Below, piece by piece: positions 27,144 through 34,641 of a DNA stretch of 64,000 nt; the stretch's first letter is position 1, and each line of letters opens with the position of its first letter. Both the position numbers and the translations under genes were made by a program. The DNA is taken from positions 1 to 64,000 of the forward strand of contig JBLIEQ010000009.1 in the NCBI GenBank assembly GCA_047633175.1, written 5' to 3'. The notes under the pieces are model-generated. The model worked only from the letters and a program-made list of their open reading frames with translations. It did not search any database and was not told the origin of the DNA. The DNA comes from Motiliproteus sp047633175 (GTDB lineage: Bacteria; Pseudomonadota; Gammaproteobacteria; Pseudomonadales; Balneatricaceae).

Positions 27144-27163
27144 ACTTTACATGCAACTTTACA
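27144..27163 (-). promoter_or_regulatory. Direct repeats upstream of the three-gene operon
   Basis: TGTAAAGT occurs twice on the minus strand with a 12-base period, 29-48 bases before the TIGR04255 start. The placement fits an operator for the HTH protein of the same operon. The rest of 27116-27345 shows no gene. Confidence 0.45.
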
Positions 27164-27345
27164 CTATGAACTGCTATGAAGAATAGACTACTTAGTACTA
27201 ATCGAATCTCTTATGGTAAGAAAAAAAAGCCGCTAGCAGATGATTTTCAAAATACACCCCGCGATCAGACGGCTATGCATAGAGCGATCCTCTCAATCTC
27301 TAGGACTTCAGCATCGAAGCTGGTCGGTAAAGTGGCTGGGGGTGG

Positions 27346-28263
27346 TCAATCTCCCTGGTGCTGCTGAAGCTCGTAGGCTTGCCTGTAGAGATCGTTTGCC
27401 GCCTTGGTTATACATTGGGGTGCGTAGTAACGACGGGCCTTAGAGCCAAGCAGTGAACGCTTGCCGAGGTCTTTGCTGAGGTAGTCAGCAAGCCCCATAT
27501 CAACGGCTCGCAACTCGTAGTAACTGCCTGCGTGTCGACCGGCTGTTTCAAAATTGATGTAGCGTGTCTCGTCCATATCAAGATCCACCTGGTGAAGAAC
27601 CCATTCTGGTGAGTCTCTCTCGATGTTGAGATAGTTTTTGTAGTGAGTGTCGATCCTGACGTCCGTTGGGTGCTGATTGGTGTCTTTCATCAGCGCGTCA
27701 CGAACAGCAGCTCTTTGTTCTGATGGTAACGTCATAACGATGTGAACGTGAAGAGTCTGGTCTTTGGATACTTCCATTACCAAAAAGAAATCGGGCTTAC
27801 TTAGAAGACTACGGTTGAGTCGGCGGTTGATTTTATCGGCGTAGGCGCTGGCTGGCGCTCGGGTGCTTTGTAATAGCGAATCCGTTGTCTTCGCAGAGAG
27901 ATTGACGGTAATGTGCAGCAAATCATGGTGCGCCTGCTTGCGCCGTCGCCGCTGCTCTACTGCCATGAATTGGAATCTTAGAGGGTAGGAAACCTTTAGG
28001 TTTCCGATCTTGTTCACTGCTTCCTTATTGCCTGGGTTAGGTAGCTTAGGAAGCCGTTCTAAGGGTGTTATTCTCTTATTATTAGTATCTACTGGAGCGA
28101 GAAGTGAACCGGTATATACCAGCCTGGACACCGCTCTTGCCAGCGCTGGGTTTGCGGGTGATTGCTCTTCGTCGATAATCACGGGTTTTGTCGCAAAATA
28201 CTGAGCGTCTTTCATGTATAATTTGACTCTGCTATGGCGTAGCGGGAACGGCTGCTGATTCAC
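27346..28263 (-). CDS. HUH-type replication initiator-like protein
   Basis: A 305-residue protein with the two hallmarks of HUH endonucleases in the right order: a metal-binding HVH in DQTLHVHIVM (about residues 172-174) and a catalytic-type YLSK in GLADYLSKDLGK (Y about 261). A basic region RRRRKQAHH precedes them. Such proteins nick DNA to start rolling-circle replication or transfer. The start is uncertain: GTG at 28263, or ATG at 28215. A role in replicating an excised circular form of the element is inferred. Confidence 0.7.
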   Translation of the reverse strand: MNQQPFPLRHSRVKLYMKDAQYFATKPVIIDEEQSPANPALARAVSRLVYTGSLLAPVDTNNKRITPLERLPKLPNPGNKEAVNKIGNLKVSYPLRFQFMAVEQRRRRKQAHHDLLHITVNLSAKTTDSLLQSTRAPASAYADKINRRLNRSLLSKPDFFLVMEVSKDQTLHVHIVMTLPSEQRAAVRDALMKDTNQHPTDVRIDTHYKNYLNIERDSPEWVLHQVDLDMDETRYINFETAGRHAGSYYELRAVDMGLADYLSKDLGKRSLLGSKARRYYAPQCITKAANDLYRQAYELQQHQGD

Positions 28264-28281
28264 AAATCAGTGGCCTTTTTT
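28250..28281 (+). other. Hairpin followed by T-run before the Rep-like gene
   Basis: CTGATT-CACA-AATCAG stem, extended by GGC/GCC beyond two mismatches, then TTTTTT. It looks like a plus-strand terminator, yet both neighbours read on the minus strand. It could be antisense control or the nick-site hairpin for the adjacent HUH protein. Confidence 0.4.
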
Positions 28282-28298
28282 ATGCGTGGCTTATGAGA

Positions 28299-28835
28299 TT
28301 AAGCAGCTTCTAATGTTTCGGCTTCGTCGCCTTTTTGCTTCCTGCGCATCTCTGCAACCTCTGAGGCCGGTAGTTCGGAAATGATCAGCATCGGCAAGCC
28401 TTCTTGCTCAACGTCGCTTCTATCGAGTCCCAGGGCTTTCTGTGCCATGTCTGAGCTGTTCTTCAACGCTGAGCTGATCGCGGTCAGGCTTCGTGCAAGC
28501 AATGCGTGTTCTGACATGCTCCCTGGTATCGGGATAGCCGTGAATAGCTGGTTGATGTGTTCACGCAGCTGGTGAGCCTGGGCAATGTCATCGCGAATCA
28601 GGAACGCGGCCTGATCTCTGATCCAATCAGGATCTAAAGCTCGTCGTGCTTCCTTCCTGGCCTCTTCGATCAACTCAATACGTGCAGATCCCAGGGTAAC
28701 GCCATAACGGGCCCTAACCCTTCTTACTGTTGACAGATCTACCCGAAACTGACGGGCTACGTCTGGCATTGAGCGGCCAATCTCCAACGAGGCAACGATC
28801 TTGGCTTCTGTCTCAGTAGGTGTTCTTTTGCTCAC
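28299..28835 (-). CDS. Small HTH protein (terminase-small-subunit-like)
   Basis: A 178-residue protein with an N-terminal helix-turn-helix (KIVASLEIGRSMPDVARQFR, then VDLSTVRRVRARYG) and a helical C-terminal half. The GTG at 28835 overlaps the stop of the upstream RHH gene (GTGA), so translation is coupled. The architecture resembles phage small terminase or replication-accessory proteins, but no large terminase is present. Function not assigned. Confidence 0.65.
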   Translation of the reverse strand: MSKRTPTETEAKIVASLEIGRSMPDVARQFRVDLSTVRRVRARYGVTLGSARIELIEEARKEARRALDPDWIRDQAAFLIRDDIAQAHQLREHINQLFTAIPIPGSMSEHALLARSLTAISSALKNSSDMAQKALGLDRSDVEQEGLPMLIISELPASEVAEMRRKQKGDEAETLEAA

Positions 28836-29203
28836 GGCTTCACCCCCAGCGCTGGCTGAGGAATAGTATTGCTTTGATATGCCTCCCAAAGTGCAGCCTT
28901 GATTTGCGTTGGATCATCTGGCGGTACCCGAAGACTGTAGCCGTTCATCAGTTCTCGACCCTCTTTTGCTTTGCCATTAACCAACTCATTCAAGAGCTGA
29001 TTGCGGCTTTCCAGGCCGAAGAACTCTACCAGCTCATCAAGGATGGCTAGGCTCTCGCCGGACACAGAGAAGTAGGCTTCCTTTGTGCCTTCGGCTAGCG
29101 CTTTCTTTGCCCTGTAGCGGCGCTGGTATTCAGCCTTGCTCATCGTCTGCCCTTCGATAGGTGGGCGGCCTTGCTTAGGATCTCTCATGGTAATGATTCT
29201 CAT
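28832..29203 (-). CDS. Small RHH-like DNA-binding protein
   Basis: A 123-residue protein. A basic N terminus (KAEYQRRYRAKKALAEGTK) is followed by YFSVSGESLAILDELVEFFG, a strand-helix-helix pattern like CopG/Arc ribbon-helix-helix proteins. The start at 29203 is uncertain (a Met five codons on). Likely an autoregulator or plasmid-type copy-control protein; inverted repeats upstream are candidate operators. Confidence 0.6.
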   Translation of the reverse strand: MRIITMRDPKQGRPPIEGQTMSKAEYQRRYRAKKALAEGTKEAYFSVSGESLAILDELVEFFGLESRNQLLNELVNGKAKEGRELMNGYSLRVPPDDPTQIKAALWEAYQSNTIPQPALGVKP

Positions 29204-29245
29204 TAGTGTTTAAAGAACTCATCATATCAGTCTATTTAGCTTATT

Positions 29246-29278
29246 GCTACTTGTAGCAGTAAAAGCGTGTAGTGCTAC
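29246..29278. promoter_or_regulatory. Palindromes upstream of the RHH gene
   Basis: GCTACTTGTAGC at 29246-29257 and GTAGTGCTAC at 29269-29278 are related inverted repeats (GTAGC/GCTAC), about 23 bases apart. They lie between the RHH gene start and the serine recombinase end; probable operator sites. Confidence 0.45.
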
Positions 29279-29307
29279 CGTTGAATTGCATGCCTCTTGA
29301 TCTGAAT

Positions 29308-29877
29308 TTATGATTTAGAGTCTTTCAGTAGGCGATAGAGAGTTGACGCCCCCATCTTGAGCTGTTTGGCTGCTGCTGGTACTGATGATCCATCTTCGAT
29401 CAATCGCTTTGCGGTCACAATTGTCTCCGCTGACACCGCTGAACGCCCCTTGTACTTGCCTTCAGCCTTTGCGCGCTCGATGCCGATACGCTGGCGCTCA
29501 AGCATTTGTTCACGCTCCATCTTGGCTAGACCTGCCATAACTGTTAGCACCATTTCACCCGCTGGGGATGTGACATCAATTCCTCCCAGCTGATCAACAA
29601 CCAAACGAATGCCTCTGCGCTTCAAATCCTGAGCTACGTCCAGAACCTCTTGAGTCTTCCTGCCAACCCGTGACACTTCGAAAACTATCAAACTATCGCC
29701 CTCTACAAGCGTTCTCAGCAGCTCTTGGAACTTTGGCCGGTCTGTAGTCGTACCGGTGAAGCACTCTGTTACGGTGCCAGCGTTGGGGTAACGCTGAGAT
29801 AGATGTTCGGCTTGCTGGGTCGCGTTTTGATCGGCGGTGCTTACTCTGCTGTAGATGTAGTCCATTTGCTTCTCCAA
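29308..29877 (-). CDS. Serine recombinase (resolvase/invertase family)
   Basis: A 189-residue small serine recombinase. Catalytic Ser in YSRVSTADQN near the start, then SLIVFEVSRVGRKTQEVLD, GEMVLTVMAGLAKMEREQ, and a C-terminal helix-turn-helix (ASTLYRLLKDS). Related to Pin/TnpR. No transposase is nearby, so it may resolve multimers of the excised element or invert a segment. Confidence 0.9.
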   Translation of the reverse strand: MEKQMDYIYSRVSTADQNATQQAEHLSQRYPNAGTVTECFTGTTTDRPKFQELLRTLVEGDSLIVFEVSRVGRKTQEVLDVAQDLKRRGIRLVVDQLGGIDVTSPAGEMVLTVMAGLAKMEREQMLERQRIGIERAKAEGKYKGRSAVSAETIVTAKRLIEDGSSVPAAAKQLKMGASTLYRLLKDSKS

Positions 29878-30258
29878 ATCTCTATGGGATCTAAGATGTG
29901 GAGAGAATACGGCATTCTCCCTATAAGAACAACCCTAAAGAGAGAGTATTGTCTTTTCTCTTTAGGCCGTGCCCTATCGAGAGACAGGAAGAGATAGCCG
30001 CGTCTATTCACTATATCCATCAAACCGATGACCGATTGCCAGCGCACCAAGGCCACTTTAGCCATCGCCAAAGGGCCTGGCGGGGCTCTGAGCGGCCTTA
30101 GAGACAAACATGAGAGGGAGATAGGAGCACGCAAGTGGCAGCTGAGAGGGAGTCACCCCTGCATAGCGGATTTGAAAGCGGTTATCAATAGACACACCAG
30201 ATTTAGGTTCTGGCGGAGAACTGATAACCTGAAAATTAATTCACAAGGAAGTACCTAT
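29878..30258. other. Gene-free stretch with inverted repeats
   Basis: Lies between the divergent serine recombinase and Sel1 genes. Two inverted repeats stand out: GAGAAT-ACGGC-ATTCTC at 29903-29919, and CTAAAGAGA / TCTCTTTAG at 29935-29943 and 29957-29965. They are plausible recombinase crossover or operator sites. An open frame runs into the Sel1 gene from 30028 but lacks a start signal. Nothing else is recognisable. Confidence 0.6.
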
Positions 30259-31062
30259 ATGGGTCTGATCCATTTATCAAGAATACTAGTGCTGGCGCTA
30301 ACGCTGTCCGTTACCCCATCTGCTTTTTCTGCTGACTTCGCCGCAGGTTTGACTGCCTACAAGAAAGGTGACTTTGCGACAGCCATGAAGGAATGGAGGC
30401 AGCTGGCCAAACAAGGGGATGCCGATGCCCAGTACAACCTGGCGACCATGTACAGCAATGGACAAGGCGTTCCGCAGGACTACCAAGCGGCTATCCCGTG
30501 GTACCGCCTTGCGGCGGAACAGGGGAATATAAAGGCTCAGCACAACCTTGGATTCTTATACGGGGATGGGCTTGGCGTCCCGCAGGACAATAAGGCAGCT
30601 GTTAAGTGGTACCGCCTTGCGGCGGAACAGGGTTATGCAAGTGCTCAGCGCAACCTTGGGTTCATATACGAAATTGGACGAGGCGTTCCGCAGGACTATA
30701 AGACGGCTATCAAGTGGTACACCCTGGCCGCTAATCAGGGAAGTGCCATTGCTCAGGTCAGCCTAGGGACCATGTACGACAGTGACGTTGGTGTCCCACA
30801 GAACTATAAGGCGGCTGTTAAGTGGTACACCTTGTCCGCTAATCAGGGGAATCCCTTTGCTCAGGTCAACTTGGGGCTCATGTACGCCAAAGGAAACGGA
30901 GTTCTCGTTGATTACGTTACCGCGCATATGTGGCTTAATATCGCCTCGTCTAACGGCCAAGACCCGGCCAATCGGAATGCTCTGGCTACAATAATGACTC
31001 CAGATCAAATCCAGGAAGCGCAAACGCTAGCTCGCGAATGGGTGAAAGCGCACGGCGGTTGA
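30259..31062 (+). CDS. Secreted Sel1-repeat protein
   Basis: A 267-residue protein with a signal peptide (ILVLALTLSVTPSAFSA) and five 36-residue Sel1-like repeats of the pattern AQ.NLG.MY..G.GVPQDY..A..WY.LAA.QG. The DNA repeats (108 bp) are still very similar, pointing to recent expansion. The ATG at 30259 is chosen because AAGGAAG precedes it and the signal peptide follows. It is the only island gene on the plus strand. Sel1 proteins mediate protein interactions; this one should act in the periplasm or outside. Confidence 0.88.
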   Translation: MGLIHLSRILVLALTLSVTPSAFSADFAAGLTAYKKGDFATAMKEWRQLAKQGDADAQYNLATMYSNGQGVPQDYQAAIPWYRLAAEQGNIKAQHNLGFLYGDGLGVPQDNKAAVKWYRLAAEQGYASAQRNLGFIYEIGRGVPQDYKTAIKWYTLAANQGSAIAQVSLGTMYDSDVGVPQNYKAAVKWYTLSANQGNPFAQVNLGLMYAKGNGVLVDYVTAHMWLNIASSNGQDPANRNALATIMTPDQIQEAQTLAREWVKAHGG

Positions 31063-31261
31063 TCCGGAAACTTGCTTAAAGCGCTACCTCCGCATGGAGC
31101 ATTGTTAACTACTGATAGTTATGCACTTCGGAGGCTTGAGTACCCGTAATATCGCTGCTGCACTCAATGCCAGCGGACAACGGACAACGGACAGCAAGAA
31201 GAGCTGATCCCAATCAGCCCAGGTTAGCCGGTTAATCAAGCGCCTCGGAATCTGAGGCGGG

Positions 31262-32803
31262 TCATGAAGGCTTAAGTCCCTCTTCGATCTTTAAGCCGAA
31301 CCAGATCTTATCAACCACGTTCTTTTTGATGTCTTCAAGCTCTAAATCGCCAAGATAAACCGTCTCTGATACCAGAGTTGGCTCTTCATCCTGCTGGATG
31401 TGCCCGGTAAGTGCGGAAACAGCCTCAATTCCAATTGATGCATTCCTGACAGCGTGCGTGATGATGGTGTGTCTGAAGCTGTAGAACGTTTTCCGATTGG
31501 GGATATGAGCGCCGTGCGCATCGAGCAATGCTGATGCCTTGCTAGAGAATTGGCTTGATGCAGAGCTGCTTCTCTCGCTGATGGTACTGAAAAGATAGAA
31601 GTCCGACGTTGCTTGCTTATGAAAGTCTAAGAAACCCAGCTTGATGACAGCATCGTGTATGGGGATTTTCCGGATACTATTTTTGTTCTTTGCTGTTCGC
31701 ATTACCTGAGCATCCTTAATTTCATTCACGATGCTGAGATACCAAATTCCTGTCTGGGGGCACTCTTCGACACTTGAGCGACCAAGATAAAGCAGTTCGC
31801 CGTTTCGAGCGCCGGAGTAAAGAGCCATGATGAACATCCAGAACATAGTCTGCCCATCTCTATCAAGACCGCGCCAACCATTGAGGAAAAACGGGCTGTC
31901 AAAAATAGCTTTCAGGTCGGATGGGGTAAAATGGAGCCGTTTGGAATTATCTTTGATGATTGGCAGCTCAATCCTAGCTGTATGCAAAGCCCCGACAGAT
32001 TTCGAGATCAATCCCATGCTATAGGCGTCAGAAAGCATCTTCTTGATTGCCCCCATGCACTTCTTATGAGCTGTTGTACCTGTGAGTGTCCCTTTCCCAT
32101 AAATCCCAGCATTTTTAAGGTCATTTAGGGATTGATGATGCCGCGACTCTTTATTCGTTAGCACTCTGCTGGGCAGATTAGGGAAGTGTGTATCGAAGGC
32201 CTGTAAGTGCTCCAATGTTATTTGATCAATCCGAAGGTTCCCGTTGATCAGGGCAAAGAACTTAGCCGCGTTCTGATTGTAGCGCTTAACGGAATCAGAT
32301 GGTTCATCTGCCGCATTGCCGAGCCATTTCATTTTGGCATGAAGCCATCGCTTATAGTGGTGCTCGCCTAGCTCCAAGATCGTTGGCGCTAGTTTAATGG
32401 GGGGGACGGACACTGGGGGTGGGACGGTTACGGGCTGAAGGTGTTTACCATAAGCAGCTGCTACTCTCTCTGCCCGCTCAGTTGCCCTCTGGTGGTCCTC
32501 TTCAGTTCCGTCCGTTTCTGTATAGGTCTCTGTGGTTCCGTCCGAGTGGCGTATTTCGTGAGTAAAGTAACCAACCTTAAACGTTTTTTCATCTGTCATG
32601 CTTTCCAGTCGCTCTATTGCATCATCGTACTCAACCCGCATAACTCTCGCCCTCTTCACGGCCAGCTTGCGGCTATCGGTTTGGAGGCTGCGTCTGATTT
32701 CCCTTTTGTTAGGAAAGTGCAGCCTCAAATGGATTGGGATTATAAAGCGAAAATAGTAGGTTCCGTGCCGATTCCGGCAAAGAAATGAAGGCTGTTGTGG
32801 CAA
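31262..32803 (-). CDS. Tyrosine integrase (DUF6538 type)
   Basis: Site-specific recombinase of the element, 513 residues. The N-terminal DUF6538-like domain has CRNRHGTYYFRFIIPIHLR. The catalytic core has Arg in SGARNGELLYL, RH in FYSFRHTIITH, GH in ALTGHI, and nucleophile Tyr in SETVYLGDLE. The HxxR His is replaced by Tyr, as in some phage integrases. The TTG at 32803 is preferred because GGGAGGAA lies seven bases upstream; an in-frame GTG at 32839 falls in a palindrome. It starts 96 bases from attR. Confidence 0.93.
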   Translation of the reverse strand: MPQQPSFLCRNRHGTYYFRFIIPIHLRLHFPNKREIRRSLQTDSRKLAVKRARVMRVEYDDAIERLESMTDEKTFKVGYFTHEIRHSDGTTETYTETDGTEEDHQRATERAERVAAAYGKHLQPVTVPPPVSVPPIKLAPTILELGEHHYKRWLHAKMKWLGNAADEPSDSVKRYNQNAAKFFALINGNLRIDQITLEHLQAFDTHFPNLPSRVLTNKESRHHQSLNDLKNAGIYGKGTLTGTTAHKKCMGAIKKMLSDAYSMGLISKSVGALHTARIELPIIKDNSKRLHFTPSDLKAIFDSPFFLNGWRGLDRDGQTMFWMFIMALYSGARNGELLYLGRSSVEECPQTGIWYLSIVNEIKDAQVMRTAKNKNSIRKIPIHDAVIKLGFLDFHKQATSDFYLFSTISERSSSASSQFSSKASALLDAHGAHIPNRKTFYSFRHTIITHAVRNASIGIEAVSALTGHIQQDEEPTLVSETVYLGDLELEDIKKNVVDKIWFGLKIEEGLKPS

Positions 32804-32828
32804 AGAATTTCCTCCCAGTGTATCAGGG

Positions 32829-32841
32829 AGGTGTGACACCT
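32829..32841. promoter_or_regulatory. Palindrome near right end of the element
   Basis: AGGTGTGACACCT, the exact reverse complement of the left-end palindrome, 57 bases inside attR and just upstream of the integrase ribosome binding site. Candidate integrase arm site or operator. Confidence 0.5.
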
Positions 32842-32898
32842 CTCAGCAGCTAGAAGCTAGGTTGCCCGTGGCTTCTGGCATTGAGGGCTGATTGAAGC

Positions 32899-32916
32899 GG
32901 CACCCTCGGGTGCCTT
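32899..32916 (+). repeat. Right attachment site (attR)
   Basis: Second copy of GGCACCCTCGGGTGCCTT, followed by the native arm TTTAGTGTCT of the original terminator. On the glnK (minus) strand the hairpin remains but what follows is GCTTC instead of a T-run. Confidence 0.85.
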
Positions 32917-32951
32917 TTTAGTGTCTTTGCTATAAAGAACTTAACGCTGAC

Positions 32952-33290
32952 TTAGATAGCGTCTGAGCCGGTCTCGCCGGTGCGGATACGGATAATCTGC
33001 TCCAGAGCAGTCACAAATATCTTACCGTCACCAATTTTACCGGTATTGGCTGATGCCGTGATCGTTTCTATCACCTGATCTACCAACTCATCGTCAATCG
33101 CCGCCTCGATCTTTACCTTGGGCAGAAAATCGACCACGTATTCGGCGCCACGATAGAGTTCGGTATGACCCTTTTGACGCCCGAAACCTTTAACCTCGGT
33201 AACAGTGATCCCCTGAACCCCTATTTCAGACAGTGCCTCGCGCACATCATCGAGTTTGAAGGGCTTAATGACAGCAGTAACTAGTTTCAT
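32952..33290 (-). CDS. glnK: Nitrogen regulatory protein P-II
   Basis: Trimeric sensor of 2-oxoglutarate and ATP/ADP. The 112 residues have the T-loop Tyr in LYRGAEYVVDFLPK (uridylylation site) and the C-terminal signature TGKIGDGKIFV. No amtB is adjacent, so GlnK versus GlnB is not certain; context in related genomes favours GlnK. The integrated element lies directly downstream and reads the same way at that end. Confidence 0.92.
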   Translation of the reverse strand: MKLVTAVIKPFKLDDVREALSEIGVQGITVTEVKGFGRQKGHTELYRGAEYVVDFLPKVKIEAAIDDELVDQVIETITASANTGKIGDGKIFVTALEQIIRIRTGETGSDAI

Positions 33291-33492
33291 CGAAATCTCC
33301 TAAGGGCACAAAAGCACAGCGCCGCACCTAAATTCTGAGCGCCAGTATAACCCGATATTTTTCTCCAGAGCTATTCAAGCCCACCGCTTTGCTCTCTAAC
33401 GGCCCGAAGTGTGAAATCCAAGCTCCTCAGACCTGCCGCTTGGCTAAATCACGCTACTCTTAACCTGAGTGCCTGCTACCTTCAGAGTCTTC

Positions 33493-34641
33493 ATGCCAAG
33501 AATTTACACCGCATTTAGCGGGTCGCTGGCCGCCATCGCCATCGCCTCTGCCATCTGGTGGAACAGTCGTCCACAACCGGTCATGGTCGATACCGTTCGG
33601 GTTGAGCGTGGCCAGGTCGAGCGCAGCTTGGTCAACACCCGCGCTGGCACCGTAAAAGCCTGCCGTCGCGCCCAGTTATCCCTGGCGATCGGGGGTCAGA
33701 TCGCCCTGTTGGCGATTAGCGAGGGTGATTATGTAAAAAAAGACCAATTATTGATCGAACTCTGGAACGAAGATCTTAAAGCCAGCCTGGAACAAACTCG
33801 GCGAGCGGCGCAATCTCTCCATCTCGAACAGGCTGCGATTTGCATCCGCGCCCATAACGCGCAACGTGAAGCGGATCGTATCGCAACCCTGCTTGTCCGC
33901 AAGATGATCTCCGAGGAGCGGGCTGACCAGACCCAGGCAGAAGCCGCAGCGATCGCTCTCAGCTGCCGCGCAGCGGGTGCCCGGAAACAGGAGGCCGAGG
34001 CACGTATTGCAATGGCCGAAGCAGCGCTGGAACGGACCCGACTCCGTGCTCCGTTCGCCGGCATCGTCGCCGAAATAAGCGGTAAAGTAGGCGAATACGC
34101 CACTCCCTCACCCCCCGGGGTCCCCACGCCGCCCGCCATCGATCTGCTCACCGATGACTGCCACTATATCGAAGCCCCGATCGATGAGGTCGATGCCGCC
34201 GAACTCAGTCCCGGCCAGCCGCTGCGCATCGAACTGGATGCCTACCGGGGCCAGCGCTTTGCCGGAACCCTCAGGCGTATCGCACCCTATGTGCTGGACC
34301 TGGAAAAACAGGCGCGGACGGTGACCGTCGAAGCCGAGTTCAGCCGACCTCCCGGGATCCGCCTGTTGGCCGGCTACAGCGCCGATCTGGAGATTATTCT
34401 GCAAAACCGTGCCGACACCCTGCGCATCCCTTCCGAAGCGCTGCTCAATGAGCGCTATGTATTGCTATATCAGGAGGGGCAGCCACTATCGCAGCGCGAG
34501 GTTAAGACAGGGCTCAGCAATTGGCGCTACACCGAGATCCTTTCCGGACTGGTCGCAGGCGATCAGATCGTCAGCTCGCTGGGACGCAGCGAGATCAGGG
34601 CAGGTGCTCTGGCCGTGACGGTGACGGACGGTGGTCAATGA
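33493..34641 (+). CDS. Periplasmic adaptor (HlyD/MacA type)
   Basis: Membrane-fusion protein of a tripartite-like efflux pump, about 382 residues. A membrane anchor (SLAAIAIASAIWW) is followed by a lipoyl-like half motif, a long coiled coil (about residues 95-190), and the beta-barrel region (APFAGIVAEISGKVGEY, LRIELDAYRGQRF). The ATG at 33493 is preferred; a GTG at 33469 adds eight residues. It overlaps the ABC gene stop-to-start (ATGA). Confidence 0.88.
   Translation: MPRIYTAFSGSLAAIAIASAIWWNSRPQPVMVDTVRVERGQVERSLVNTRAGTVKACRRAQLSLAIGGQIALLAISEGDYVKKDQLLIELWNEDLKASLEQTRRAAQSLHLEQAAICIRAHNAQREADRIATLLVRKMISEERADQTQAEAAAIALSCRAAGARKQEAEARIAMAEAALERTRLRAPFAGIVAEISGKVGEYATPSPPGVPTPPAIDLLTDDCHYIEAPIDEVDAAELSPGQPLRIELDAYRGQRFAGTLRRIAPYVLDLEKQARTVTVEAEFSRPPGIRLLAGYSADLEIILQNRADTLRIPSEALLNERYVLLYQEGQPLSQREVKTGLSNWRYTEILSGLVAGDQIVSSLGRSEIRAGALAVTVTDGGQ

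Larger units (their letters stand above)
24664..32916. mobile_element. 8.2-kb integrative element inserted in the pilU/glnK terminator
   Basis: Bounded by the 18-bp direct repeat GGCACCCTCGGGTGCCTT at 24664-24681 and 32899-32916. Joining the outer flanks restores AGACACTAAAAAGGCACC-CTCG-GGTGCCTTTTTAGTGTCT as one hairpin, here broken into two halves 8.2 kb apart. Contents: tyrosine integrase next to the right end, serine recombinase, HUH Rep-like protein, two small DNA-binding proteins, a Sel1-repeat protein, and a three-gene operon of unknown role. Base composition looks more A+T-rich than the surroundings. No capsid, transposase or conjugation genes were seen. Confidence 0.9.

Noticed and set aside
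30028..30258. 77-codon N-terminal extension of the Sel1 protein
   Set aside because: Lacks a ribosome binding site and would bury the signal peptide; the ATG at 30259 has both.
30415..30960. Evenly spaced repeats that might suggest a CRISPR array
   Set aside because: The 108-bp repeats are in-frame Sel1 coding units inside a secreted protein gene, with no spacers.
24664..32916. Interpreting the element as a prophage or conjugative element
   Set aside because: No capsid, portal, large terminase, tail, relaxosome or mating-pair genes are visible; only recombinases, a Rep-like protein, small regulators and cargo.
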